Origin: Pseudomonas mosselii
GTDB taxonomy: Bacteria > Pseudomonadota > Gammaproteobacteria > Pseudomonadales > Pseudomonadaceae
Length of the DNA: 64,000 nucleotides
Assembly (NCBI RefSeq): GCF_003205295.1
Contig: NZ_QJRP01000008.1
Span: 62,001-126,000 of the forward strand
Reading direction: 5' to 3'
This document shows positions 20,101 through 27,349 of this stretch, in pieces (position 1 is the stretch's first letter; each line of letters begins with the position of its first letter). A program made the position numbers and the translations under genes. The notes under the pieces were generated by a model. It saw only the letters and a list, made by a program, of their open reading frames with translations, was not told where the DNA came from and made no database searches.

Positions 20101-23100
20101 CGGTGACATCCCCCGCGGTGCCCTGGAACACCGCGAAGTCACTGGCCCAGCTGCCGTTGAGCACGCCGTTGACATCGGTCCAGTTGGTGTTGCTGCCATT
20201 CCAGGTGCCGGTGCCGCCGTCGATCACGCCATTGGGCACGCTCTGGGCGCCGTCCCAGAACTGCACGGTGCCGGTGGCGCCGCCGACCAGCAGGTTGACC
20301 TGGCTGCCGATGGAGGTCTGCACCTGCAGGTCGCCGGGCAACATGGCGCCCGGCACGTTGCCCACCAGCAGGCCGTTGTCGACCAGCGCGCCGGTGTAGT
20401 CGAACAGCCGGTAGATACCGGTGCCGAAGCCGCCGACGTCGGTGACGTTGAGGGTACCGTCCAGGGTCAGGTTACCGTTGACGTTGACCAGCGCCGTGCC
20501 GCCGGTGGCGGGCGAGCCCAGGCCGAAGTCGAGGATCGAGCCACTGTGCAGGGTCAGCGCGCCAGTACCGAGGGTCGCGCCGCTGTTGGCCAGCAGGTGC
20601 GCGCCGTTGGCGATGTCGACCGTCCCCAGCAGGCTGCCGGTGCCGCCGAGGCTGGCGCCGCTGTTGATCTGCACGCTGGGGCTTGCCAGCGAGCCGGTGA
20701 CATTGAGCAGGCCGGCATTGACCGTGGTGCTGCCGCCAAGCACGCTGACCCCGGACAGCTCGAAGCTGCCGGTGCCGGTCTTGACCAGCCCGCCGCTGCC
20801 GGCCAGGGCACCGCTGAATACACTGTTGAGGTTGTTGCCGCCCAGGGTCAGGTCGCCGCCGCCGGCGATGTTCACCGTACCGGCGCCGCTCAGGCCACCG
20901 ATGGTGGCGCTGGCGCCGAGATTGAGGCTGGTACCGGCGCCGACGCTGACCGCCGAGGTATTGCCCAACGCCGTGGTACCGACTGTGGTGATGCTGCCGC
21001 CGAGCAGGTCAATGGCACCGCTGAAGGTGTTGTTACCGGTCAGCGTCAGGTCGGACACACCGTTCTTGAGCAAGCCACCGGTGCCCGCGAGCACGCCGCC
21101 CAGGGTCAGGTTGCTGCTGCCGCCGAGGGTCAGGTTGGCGCCGAGGTTGACGTCGTTGCCCAGGGTCATCGCCACGCTGTTGGCCAGGGTCGCGGCGCCC
21201 CCGACGTTCAGCGCGCCGGTCCCCAGCGCCGCGGCATTGGCCAGGGTCAGGGTGCCGGCGTTGAGGTTGAGGCCCCCGCTGAAGGTATTGGCGCCCGACA
21301 GGGTCAGGTTGGTGCTGCCGTTCTTGATCAGCGCGCCAGTGCCGCTGATCACGCCACCGAGGGTGGTGGTATTGCTGCCCGGCAAGGTCAGGGTGGCGCC
21401 GACTCCCAGGTTGATGGCGTTGGTCAGGTTGAGCGCGGCGCTGCCGTCGAGGCTGGCATTGCCGCCCACGCTCAGTGCGCCGCTGCCGATGGCGTTGTTG
21501 TTGCCCAGGGTCAGCAGCCCGGCATTGAGGGTGGTGCCGCCGCTGTAGGTGTTGTTGCCGTTGAGGGTCAGCCCGGCGCTGCCGTTCTTGACCAGCGCGC
21601 CGCTGCCGCTGATCAGGCCACCGAGGGTGGTGGCATTGCTGCCCAGCACGGTCAGGGTGTTGCCGCCCAGGCTGATGCCGTTGGTCACCGCCACTGCGGT
21701 GCTGGCGTCGAGGTTGGCGTTGCCGCCCAGGGTCAGGGCGCCGATCCCCAGCGCGGTGTTGCTGCCGAGGGTGAGCGTGCCGGCATTGAGCTGGGTGCCG
21801 TTGGTGTAGAGGTTGTTGCCACTCAGGGTCAGGTTGGCGTTGCCGTTCTTGACCAGCGAACCGATGCCGCTGACCACGCCGCTCAGGCCCAGGTCGGCGC
21901 TGCCGTCGATGGTCAGGGGGCCGGCGATGGTGACGTCGTTGGCCAGGCTGACCGCGGTGCTGGCATCCAGGTGGGTGCCGGCCAGGGTGTTGAGGGTGCC
22001 GGTGCCCAGCGCGGTGTTGCTGCCGACCACCAGGGTACCGGCGTTCAGACGGGTGATGCCGCTGTTGCTGTTGTTGCCGGTCAGGGTCAGGCTGGTGGCG
22101 CCGTTCTTGGTGATGCCGCCGGCGCCGGCGATGGTGCCGCTCAGGGTCAGGTCGTTGCTGCCGGGCAGGATGAAGTTGCCGGCCAGGTTCAAGGCATTGC
22201 CGATGTTCAGCCCAGCGACGCTGGTGTCCAGGGTGGTGTTGTTGGCGGCATTCAGCGCGCCAGTGCCCAGGGCGGTGTTGCTGCCCAGTACCAGGGTGCC
22301 GGCGTTGAGCGCGGTGGCGCCGCTGTGGGTGTTGTTGCCGCTCAAGGTCAGGGTGGCGCTGCCGCTCTTGACCAGGCCGCCGGTGCCACTGAGGTTGCCG
22401 GCCAGGGTGAGGTTGCTGGTGGTGGGCAGCGACAGGTCGGCGGCGAGGTTGATGGCGTTGTTCAGGGTCATGGCCGTGGAGTTGGCCAGGGTGGCGGCGC
22501 CGCCGACGTTCAACGCGCCGGTTCCCAGCGCGGCGGCGCTGGCCAGGGTCAAGGTCCCGGCATTGAGGTTGAGACCACCACTGAAGGTGTTGGCGCCTGA
22601 CAGGGTCAGGTTGGTGCTGCCGTTCTTGATCAGCGCGCCAGTGCCACTGATCACGCCACCCAAGGTAGTGGCATTGCTGCCCGCCAGGGTCAGGGTATTG
22701 CCGGCGAGGTTGATGGCATTGCCCAGGTTGAGGGTGCCGCTGCTGTCGAGGCTGGCATTGCCACCCAGGGTCAAGGCGCCGCTGCCCAGGGCGTTGTTGT
22801 TGCCCAGGGTCAGCAACCCACCGTTGAGGGTGGTGCCGCCGCTGTAGGTGTTGTTGCCGTTGAGGGTCAGGGCGGCGCTGCCGCTCTTGACCAGCGCGCC
22901 GGTACCGCTGATCTGGCCGGTCAGGGTGGTGGCGTTGCTGCCCAGCACGGTCAGGGTGTTGGCGCCGAGGCTGATGGTGTTGGTGGCGGCCACCGCGGTG
23001 CTGGTGTCTAGGTTGGCGTTGCCACCCAGGGTCAGGCCACCGATGCCCAATGCCGTGTTGCTGCCCAGGATCAGCGTACCGGCGTTGAGCTGGGTGCCGT

Positions 23101-26100
23101 TGGTGAAGACGTTGTTGCCGCTCAGGGTCAGGCTGGCGTTGCCGTTCTTGACCAGCGAGCCGATGCCGCTGAGCACGCCGCTCAGGCCCAGGTTGGCGGT
23201 GCCGTCGATGGTCAGGGGGCCGGCGATGATGGCGTCGTTGGCCAGGCTCACGGCCGTGCTGGCGTCCAGGTGGGTGCCGGCGGCGGTGTTGAGGGTGCCG
23301 GTGCCCAGCGCGGTGTTGCTGCCGACCACCAGGGTACCGGCGTTGAGGAAGGTGGAGCCGCTGTTGGTGTTGGCACCGGTCAGGGTCAAGGTGGTGTTGC
23401 CGCCCTTGGTGATACCGCCGACGCCGGCGATGACGCCGCTCAGGGTCAGGTCGTTGCTGCCGGGCAGGTTCAGGTTGCCGGCCAGGTTGAGGGCGTTACC
23501 GATGTTCAGCCCGGCGACACTGGTGTCCAGGGTGGTGTTGGCCGCGGCACTGAGCGCGCCTGTGCCCAGCGCGGTGTTGCTGCCGAGCACCAGGGTGCCG
23601 GCGTTCAGCGCCGTGGCGCCGTTCTGGGTGTTGTTGCCGCTCAGGGTCAGGCTGGCGCTGCCGTTCTTGATCAGGCCGCCGGTGCCGCCGAGGTTGCCGG
23701 CCAGCGTGAGATTGTTGGCGCCGGCCAGGGTCAGGTTGGCGCCGAGGTTGACGCCATTGTTCAGGGTCATCGTCACGGCGTTGGCCAGGGTCGAGGGCCC
23801 GCCGACGGTCAAGTCTCCCGTGCCCAGGGCCGCGGCGCTGGCCAGGGTCAGGGTACCGGCATTGAGGGTCAACCCGCCGCTGAAGGTGTTGGCGCCACCC
23901 AGGGTCAGGTTGCTGCTGCCATTCTTGACCAGCGCCCCGGTGCCGCTGATCACGCCACCCAGGGTGGTGGCACTCGTGCCCGGCAGAGTGAGTGTGTTGC
24001 CACCCAGGTTGATGGCGTTGCCCAGGTTGACCGCCACGCCCGCATCGAGGCTGGCATTGCCGCCCAGGGACAGCGCGCCGGTGCCCAGGGCATTGTTGTT
24101 GCCCACGGTCAGCACGCCGCCATTGAGGGTGGTGCCGCCGCTGAAGGTGTTGCTGGCGTTGAGGGTCAGGCCGGCGCTGCCGTTCTTGACCAGCGCGCCG
24201 GTGCCGCTGATGACACCGCCCAGCGTCGTGGCACTGGTGCCCAGCAGGTTGAGGGTGTTGGCGCCGAGGTTGATCGCGTTGCCCAGGTTGACCGCCGTAC
24301 CGGCGTCGAGGCTGACGTTGCCGCCCAGGGTCAGCGCACCGCTGCCCAGTGCGTTGCTGTGCCCGACGGTGAGCTTGCCGGTGTTGAGCGTCAGCCCGCC
24401 GCTGAAGGTGCTGTTGCCATTGAGGGTCAGGTCGCCGGCGCCATTCTTGACCAGCGCGCCGGTACCGCTGATGACACCGCCCAGGGTGGTGGCGCTGGTG
24501 CCCAGCAGGTCGAGGGTGTTGGCCCCCAGGTTGATCGCATTGCTCAGGCTGACGGCGCTGCTGGCGTCCAGGCTGGCATTGCCGCCCAGGGTCAGGCCGC
24601 TGGTGCCCAGCGCGGCGCTGTTGCCGACGGAGAGCTTGCCACCGCCCAGGGTGGTGGTGCCGCTGTAGGTGTTGACGCCGTTGAGGGTGAGGTCGGCGGT
24701 GCCGTTCTTGGTCAGGTTGCCGGTACCACTGATCACGCCGTTGAGAATGGCGGCATTGCTGCCCGGCAGCGTGAGGGTGTTGCCGCCCAGGTTGATGGCG
24801 TTGCCCAGGCTGAGCGCGGCGGTGTGGTTCAGGGTGCCGTTGCCGGTAAGGGTCAGCGCGCCGGTACCGAGGGCACTGTCGTTGCCGATGGTCAGCGTGC
24901 CGCTGGCCAGTGTGGTACCGCCACTGAAGGTGTTGACGCCGTTGAGCGTCACGGTGCCGCTGCCGCTTTTGACCAGCGAGCCGGTACCGCTGAGCACACC
25001 GCCCAGGGTCAGGGCGTTGCTGCCAGGCAGGGTCAGCGCCGCGTTCAGCGCCACGGCGGTGTTCAACACCAGCGGCACGCTGCCCTGCAGGCTGCTGGCG
25101 CCGCTGACGGTGAGCCCGCCGCTGCCCAGCGCCGCGGCGCTGGCCAGGTTGAGACCGCCGGCGGCCAGGTTGGTGCCGCCACTGTACGTGTTGGTGGCGC
25201 CGAGGGTAAGCAGCCCGGTACCGGTCTTGGTCAGGCCGCCGACACCCGAAACCACGCCATTGAGGGCCATGTCGGTGGCGCCGCCGACGCTCAGGCCGGC
25301 GTTGAGGGTGAAGTTGTTGGCCAGGCTCAGGCCACCGACGGTGCCCGCCAGCCCACCACCATTGACGGTGATGGCACCGCTGCCGAAGGCATTGGAGTTG
25401 TCGAAGTTGAGCTGGCCACCGTTGAGGGTGGTCTGGGTGGTGCCGTTGAGCACCTGGCCGATCAGGCTCCAGGTGCCGGCGTCGACAATCAGGCGGCTGA
25501 AGTTGATGTAGTTGGTGGCGTTGATTGTACCGCTGCCACTGGTGCCACTGCCGCCGCCAATGGCGTTTTGCAGTGCCAGGGTGTTGGTGCCACCGGCGCC
25601 ACCGTCGATCTTGCCGGCCGCGGCAAAGGTAAGGTTGGGGTTGCTGGTGACCAGCAAGGCCACGCTGACGCCAAGCCCTGCCCCGACGCTGGAGCCGGTG
25701 ATGGCGTTGAAGCGGTTGGTGCTGTTGGCACCCATCGACAGGCTGCCGGTCAGGGTCCCGGCGTTGGTGAAGGTGTTGCCCGCCGCGGAAGCCTCGAACG
25801 CGGCACGACCAAGGATGGTGCCGGTGTTGGTGAAGTTCACCGTGCTGCCGCCGGTCACGGCGATGACCGGGGTATCCTCGCTTATCAGGCTCAGGCTCGC
25901 CAGCGCCGAGGAGCCGATGCTGCCGGCGTTGCTGATGGTGGTGGTGCCGGCGGCGCCGTTGCGCGCGTCCAGCGCCATGCCGGTGAGGTTCAGCAGGTTG
26001 GCGCCGAGCAAGGCGCCGGTGCCCTTGATCACACCCGTGGCGTTGTTGTTGATGGTGAGGTTGCTGCCGGTGCCGGTGTTGCCGATCAGCACGGCGGAGG

Positions 26101-26443
26101 ACTGGATGCTCAGCAGCCCGAGCAACGTCGGGTCGATGGTGCCGGAGTTGTTCAGGGTGTTGTTGTTGCCGGCCAGCGACAGCGAGGTGCCGCCCACGCC
26201 CAGCAAGGTGCCCAGGGTCGCGCCCGGGTTGACGTTGACGGTGAGACCGCTGCCGCCATTGGTATAGCTTGGCGCCAGCGGGTTGGCCGCGCCGTTGCAG
26301 GTGATCGTGGACCCGGCCGCGCTACAGGCGGCCAGGGCCTGCTCGCTGGACAGACCAAATGCCATCGCACCGACAGCCAGGCTGACAGCCAGCGACAGTT
26401 GCGAGAAACGGGCGGGTGAACGGGGGGCGGCACGTCTGTCCAC
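11159..26443 (-). CDS. Giant autotransporter adhesin with beta-strand repeats (5,094 aa)
   Basis: A type Va-like secreted surface protein. The start is a GTG at 26441-26443 with AAGGAG at six-base spacing. Residues 1 to about 38 form a signal peptide ending SSEQALA. The passenger consists of dozens of units of about 87 residues with the pattern G-x-L-x-K-x-G-x-x-x-LTL-x-G-x-N-(T/S)-x-SGGT-x-L-x-x-G-x-L-x-x-G, as in autotransporter-associated beta-strand repeat proteins, expected to form a long beta-helix. Four spacer modules contain FW(D/N)GxxxxxxG...GxW. The last roughly 275 residues, from about 11985 down, are the autotransporter barrel (VGWIRAIGGWGTYDG ... terminal VSFSMGF). Cysteines are nearly absent from the passenger. 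Likely role: adhesion or biofilm; no target is deducible. Confidence 0.92.
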   Translation of the reverse strand: MDRRAAPRSPARFSQLSLAVSLAVGAMAFGLSSEQALAACSAAGSTITCNGAANPLAPSYTNGGSGLTVNVNPGATLGTLLGVGGTSLSLAGNNNTLNNSGTIDPTLLGLLSIQSSAVLIGNTGTGSNLTINNNATGVIKGTGALLGANLLNLTGMALDARNGAAGTTTISNAGSIGSSALASLSLISEDTPVIAVTGGSTVNFTNTGTILGRAAFEASAAGNTFTNAGTLTGSLSMGANSTNRFNAITGSSVGAGLGVSVALLVTSNPNLTFAAAGKIDGGAGGTNTLALQNAIGGGSGTSGSGTINATNYINFSRLIVDAGTWSLIGQVLNGTTQTTLNGGQLNFDNSNAFGSGAITVNGGGLAGTVGGLSLANNFTLNAGLSVGGATDMALNGVVSGVGGLTKTGTGLLTLGATNTYSGGTNLAAGGLNLASAAALGSGGLTVSGASSLQGSVPLVLNTAVALNAALTLPGSNALTLGGVLSGTGSLVKSGSGTVTLNGVNTFSGGTTLASGTLTIGNDSALGTGALTLTGNGTLNHTAALSLGNAINLGGNTLTLPGSNAAILNGVISGTGNLTKNGTADLTLNGVNTYSGTTTLGGGKLSVGNSAALGTSGLTLGGNASLDASSAVSLSNAINLGANTLDLLGTSATTLGGVISGTGALVKNGAGDLTLNGNSTFSGGLTLNTGKLTVGHSNALGSGALTLGGNVSLDAGTAVNLGNAINLGANTLNLLGTSATTLGGVISGTGALVKNGSAGLTLNASNTFSGGTTLNGGVLTVGNNNALGTGALSLGGNASLDAGVAVNLGNAINLGGNTLTLPGTSATTLGGVISGTGALVKNGSSNLTLGGANTFSGGLTLNAGTLTLASAAALGTGDLTVGGPSTLANAVTMTLNNGVNLGANLTLAGANNLTLAGNLGGTGGLIKNGSASLTLSGNNTQNGATALNAGTLVLGSNTALGTGALSAAANTTLDTSVAGLNIGNALNLAGNLNLPGSNDLTLSGVIAGVGGITKGGNTTLTLTGANTNSGSTFLNAGTLVVGSNTALGTGTLNTAAGTHLDASTAVSLANDAIIAGPLTIDGTANLGLSGVLSGIGSLVKNGNASLTLSGNNVFTNGTQLNAGTLILGSNTALGIGGLTLGGNANLDTSTAVAATNTISLGANTLTVLGSNATTLTGQISGTGALVKSGSAALTLNGNNTYSGGTTLNGGLLTLGNNNALGSGALTLGGNASLDSSGTLNLGNAINLAGNTLTLAGSNATTLGGVISGTGALIKNGSTNLTLSGANTFSGGLNLNAGTLTLASAAALGTGALNVGGAATLANSTAMTLNNAINLAADLSLPTTSNLTLAGNLSGTGGLVKSGSATLTLSGNNTHSGATALNAGTLVLGSNTALGTGALNAANNTTLDTSVAGLNIGNALNLAGNFILPGSNDLTLSGTIAGAGGITKNGATSLTLTGNNSNSGITRLNAGTLVVGSNTALGTGTLNTLAGTHLDASTAVSLANDVTIAGPLTIDGSADLGLSGVVSGIGSLVKNGNANLTLSGNNLYTNGTQLNAGTLTLGSNTALGIGALTLGGNANLDASTAVAVTNGISLGGNTLTVLGSNATTLGGLISGSGALVKNGSAGLTLNGNNTYSGGTTLNAGLLTLGNNNAIGSGALSVGGNASLDGSAALNLTNAINLGVGATLTLPGSNTTTLGGVISGTGALIKNGSTNLTLSGANTFSGGLNLNAGTLTLANAAALGTGALNVGGAATLANSVAMTLGNDVNLGANLTLGGSSNLTLGGVLAGTGGLLKNGVSDLTLTGNNTFSGAIDLLGGSITTVGTTALGNTSAVSVGAGTSLNLGASATIGGLSGAGTVNIAGGGDLTLGGNNLNSVFSGALAGSGGLVKTGTGSFELSGVSVLGGSTTVNAGLLNVTGSLASPSVQINSGASLGGTGSLLGTVDIANGAHLLANSGATLGTGALTLHSGSILDFGLGSPATGGTALVNVNGNLTLDGTLNVTDVGGFGTGIYRLFDYTGALVDNGLLVGNVPGAMLPGDLQVQTSIGSQVNLLVGGATGTVQFWDGAQSVPNGVIDGGTGTWNGSNTNWTDVNGVLNGSWASDFAVFQGTAGDVTVVGTQAATGLQFVTNGYRLIGAGGLDLVNGSNGAFAVRVDPGVTATLNVGLSGSGQLAKLDSGTLVLNGANSYTGGTLFNGGTVVVGNNTALGSGSVSTANGTTLDSNTAVTLGNAFNLSGALTVAGSADLGLSGVVSGLGSLIKAGGANLTLGNANTYSGGTSLGAGTLTLGNAQALGTGGLTVSGASSLDTSGNLALGNTIALNANLTLPGSNDLTLNGAISGTGGLIKAGASTLTLNGSNSQQGSTSLNGGTLVVGSNTALGTGALNAVGGTTLSSNANVTLANQLNLAGNLTIAGAQSLTLGGNVNGVGGLTKTGSGTLTLNGTNGNLGNTNLNAGTLVLGSASALGLGQLNAAAGTTLDSSAAINIGNTVNLGGNLTITGSNDLGLGGLVTGAGSLTKNGASNLTLSGANTLTGGVTLNAGTLTLGNNQALGTGTLTVGGASNLATTGALTLANQVTLNNTLSLTGNNNLALNGVISGTGGLTKTGSGNLSLGAANTYQGTTTLGGGTLTLGNNTALGTGNLAVTGSSTLATAGVLQVANAIGLGAGTSLGVNNTQALTLDGVISGAGALNKLGAGQLILNGSNTYAGGTSLQAGSLLLGNAGALGSGALTVNGAASLDASQALALVNAVNLAGGNLTLGGSQALTLNGVVSGSNGLVKNGAATLTLNGNNTYSGGTTLNAGTLVVGSNTALGSGDLSTGANTSLDAGGAGATLANNVHLGGTLNVPGSADLTLNGVVDGVGGLNKAGASTLTLNGANNYLGGTTLNAGRLVVGNDNALGQGALTVAGASTLSGGASTTLANNVTLNAGLTVDGGNDLTLNGVINGTAGLTKNGSGNLTLNGNNGYQGGTQLNAGRLTLGSSGALGTGTLSVTADATLANSAPMALGNTIALSNGANLTVEAANALILSGDLGGSGNLVKTGVDDLTLVGVKTFTGNVDIQAGSLTTLGSGVLANVDTLNVGASGQLNLNGNASLGSLTGSGQVDVGIGSVLSLGGNNLSSTFAGGLNGLGGLTKVGSGTLTLTGTSNLADNTQVNAGTLKIDGTLGSNLLTVASGATLAGSGTANATVVISNGGHLAGQSGATLGLGSLVLNSGSIVDVGLASPSTGGTALFNVGGNLTLDGTLNVSSIGGFGNGVYRIFDYTGSLTDNGLDFGSLPLGVGLGDVTLQTVLANQVNLLVSAAGLNIQFWDGSQNVPNGQVDGGTGVWNAGNTNWTDLNGVLNTTWGSTFAVFQGTAGDVTVDGSQTVNGLQFVTDGYRLLAGTGGALDLINGSGGDTSVRVDPGATATLDVGLAGVGKLNKLDSGTLVLNGSNTYSGGTLLSGGTLIVGNNAALGSGALDTAAGTTLDSNASVALGNAITLAGPLNIAGSNDLALNGNIGGAGGLVKAGSARLALAGNNTFAGNTALNGGTLVLGSSTALGTGNLTTAPGTSLDSSQAVTLANNVTTTGDLTVLGSNDLTLGGTVGGTGRLLKAGLARFALMGANTYSGGTELQAGTLVVGNNAALGTGGLEVTGNANLDSASAVTLANAVNVSGVLNVLGSNDLHLAGVLSGAGELNKSGLADLTLSGNNTFSGILNILSGSLSTIGTTALGTQSQLNVSNGASLNLDGNTSLGDIGGTGAIQIAAGNSLAVEGGVFDGNISGTGTLNKLGSGTLALNSANSHTGTTNVQAGGLQVDGSLASGAVNVASGASLSGAGSLGGSVTVANGGNLAATSGSTLNAGNLVLDSGANFNASLGAPSGGGSPLVNVANNLTLGGTLNVTDIGGFGAGVYRLFAYGGSLVNNGMSFGTTPVPITDLTVQTAVANQVNLVVGGASNVLFWDGSQSVANGQIDGGSGTWDATNTNWTDVNGVLNSTWNDTFAVFQGAPGTVTVNGSHSITGLQFVTDGYVLNAGTTAELLGNGTTNLRVDNGATATLNVALNGTGSVAKQDGGTLVLNAANGYSGGTALNGGTLVLGNDSALGSGTLTAAGGTTLDSNTAVTLANTTVLNGAMAIAGSNDLTLNGEVSGTGGLIKNGAGLLTLNGANTYSGGTQINAGGVVGNSTSLQGAIFNNGALTFAQNANGSYTGNLSGNGTLTKSGTGELLLTGASTFTGATSVNGGTLLVNGRLDSASVQVATGARLGGSGTYGGAVQIANGATLAAGQSATPLTVGSLDLASGSALDFSLGAPAASTTVVRVNGNLVLDGTLNITDGGGFGTGVYQLFSYGGTLTDNGLVFGAIPGSVVLGDLSLQTAIANQINLVVQNYGEELQFWNGGKTNPDGSIGGGSGTWGSNTGWTNAGGTTSEGWSGGYAVFGGTPGTVTVVGNQSFDGLQFLSNGYQVVPGAGGSLTPLNGTDGSLAAVRVNAGATATVSAPLVGTGGIEKLDAGTLILAGANTYSGGTTVSGGTLVGNTTSLQGNILNNANLVFAQGSNGTFNGTLSGTGTTTKQGGGTLLLTGNQPFSGAFNVNQGVLQVGDAAHPGSNLGAQVTVANGAALTGNGTVAGLTNNGTVLPGPAGNLNVSGNFTNGATGTLVIDLATSPVNYLNVGGTANLGGSLMVANLASGNGQYTVVSAAGGVTGTFATTNLANSAFLNSSLDYGANQVTLSVSRNGNSFADVAATGNQRGVATALSSAGAPAELVNNLLPLDRQGAQAAFDSLSGEIHASTATVLIEDSRYVRDAVNDRLRQADCSNQDDPRRTLAPTANQQLTSEGCQGQAVGWIRAIGGWGTYDGSSSHASVDRDLSGFMLGVDRGLDDQWKVGAAAGYTRSSIDAHRRRSDATVDSYHLTTYLGYQLDAFAARMGVAYSWHDIDTKRDVTVGSYDDRLKAKYKARSAQVFGEVGYAIDAGGIALEPFAGLAYVNYDSDTAHEKGGAGRLEGKVDQDVTFSTLGVRAGKRILLDNGSSITPRLSVGWRHAFGDDKPDADLRFINGGAGFSTEGVPIAKDAAVVEAGVDLSVGASGKLGVGYSGQLSSENRDHGVVVSFSMGF
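12900..20290 (-). repeat. Four FWDG spacer modules in the adhesin passenger
   Basis: Each module has a GGFG-x-G-x-Y-(R/Q)-(L/I)-F strand block, then FW(D/N)G, a GxWxxxNT-WT block, an AVF-x-G-x-(A/P)-G-x-VTV block and LQF-(V/L)-x-(N/D)-GY. The FW(D/N)G points lie near 20255, 16520, 14625 and 13320. They divide the passenger into segments of unequal length and probably correspond to passenger sub-domains. Confidence 0.75.
21301..23930 (-). repeat. Five-unit super-repeat (~1.3 kb) inside the adhesin
   Basis: The same order of five passenger units recurs: SGGLxL, (S/N)GATAL, SG(I/S)T-x-L, TNGTQL, SGGTTL. Matching anchor sequences (GGGTCAGGTT preceded by a ctgaaggt(a/g)ttggcgcc block) lie at 21301, 22603 and 23902, spacings of 1302 and 1299 bp. 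This indicates recent in-frame duplication by recombination. Confidence 0.75.
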
Positions 26444-26764
26444 GGAGAGCTCCTTCGTGGATCAGGCACTTCAGTCCTTGGATGCGTGTACAGCGGGGCA
26501 GGAAAGAGCGGTGGAACACGCGACGGCCGAAACGCCTGATCTATTGGCTACGAATATCCTTTGAGGGAATGTGTAGCCGCTCAGGCGCGGGCGGTACGGC
26601 GCAGGGGACGGTCAAATGGTGTTAATACTTTGTCTAGGCGGCACGTGTTTCGCGGGTTTCAGCCGCTTGGCCATTGGATCCAACCGACGAACGGTCATGT
26701 CGAATGGCCAGAATGTGATGGGATTTTGGGGAGTGGCTCGACAACCTGTGGCCAAGGAGCCCCG
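26444..26764. other. Adhesin upstream region
   Basis: About 320 bp without a recognisable gene and with somewhat lower GC. It should hold the adhesin promoter. A loose inverted repeat GGCTAC ... GTAGCC lies near 26545-26577. No convincing sigma-70 pair was found. It is also the 3' flank of the YkgJ gene's opposite side. Confidence 0.4.
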
Positions 26765-27148
26765 TCAGGCGACCTCGGCGCCCTCATCCGGCCAATGCGG
26801 CTCATTGGCGCCCGGTGGTGTCAGCGGTGGCAGGCCATAGGCCGCACGGGCGTCGTCACAGCTGGGGTTGTGCACACCGTTTTCCCAGGAGGCGTCGAAC
26901 TCACGGCAGGGGCTGGAGCGGTTCTCATAGATGGAGCACGCCACTTGCGTGCCGATCTCGCCACCCAGGCTGACGCAGCGACAGGGCTTGGCGTCGGTGC
27001 CGATCATGGCGACCCGGGTCGGGTTGATCTGCACCACCAGATCGTCGGGCACCACGCCGCCGGCGGACTGGCATTCACCCCAGAAGAAAGACACACGAAA
27101 GTAGCCGCAGCAGGCGCCGCAGGTCAGGCAAGGGTTCTGTTCGGACAT
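26765..27148 (-). CDS. YkgJ-family cysteine-cluster protein
   Basis: A 127-aa cytoplasmic protein. The zinc/iron-chelating Cys pattern is visible: C-L-TCGACC at residues 7-14, then CRCVSLGG, CSIYENRSSPCREF, and a late SCDDAR. This is the YkgJ (UPF0153) family whose biochemical role is unsettled. It ends 320 bp downstream of nothing obvious and seems to be a single gene; a second YkgJ-type protein is at 45257-45991. Confidence 0.85.
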   Translation of the reverse strand: MSEQNPCLTCGACCGYFRVSFFWGECQSAGGVVPDDLVVQINPTRVAMIGTDAKPCRCVSLGGEIGTQVACSIYENRSSPCREFDASWENGVHNPSCDDARAAYGLPPLTPPGANEPHWPDEGAEVA

Positions 27149-27272
27149 GATGGCCAGGGAAGGAGGTTGTTGTTATCGGGGCGAGCGCCCGCGGCGCTAT
27201 TTGTAATCCAGGCGCGGGCGGCTGAGAAGAGGGGGAATGCAAAAAAAGATCGCCGCTGATCGGCGCAAACGC

Positions 27273-27335
27273 ATCGCGGGGCAAGCCCGCTCCCACAAAC
27301 GTATCCAGCCTGTGGGAGCGGGCTTGCCCCGCGAT
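27273..27335. repeat. REPIN: paired REPs
   Basis: ATCGCGGGGCAAGCCCGCTC and its complement with a short spacer, directly after the alaC stop codon; probable 3' end of the alaC message. Confidence 0.85.
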
Positions 27336-27349
27336 CTGCAACGGCCTGT

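Noticed and set aside
12695..26419. Very long plus-strand open frames (up to about 1,550 codons) opposite the adhesin
   Set aside because: They are antisense shadows: the GC-rich repeat array lacks stops on the other strand. They have no start signals or family features.
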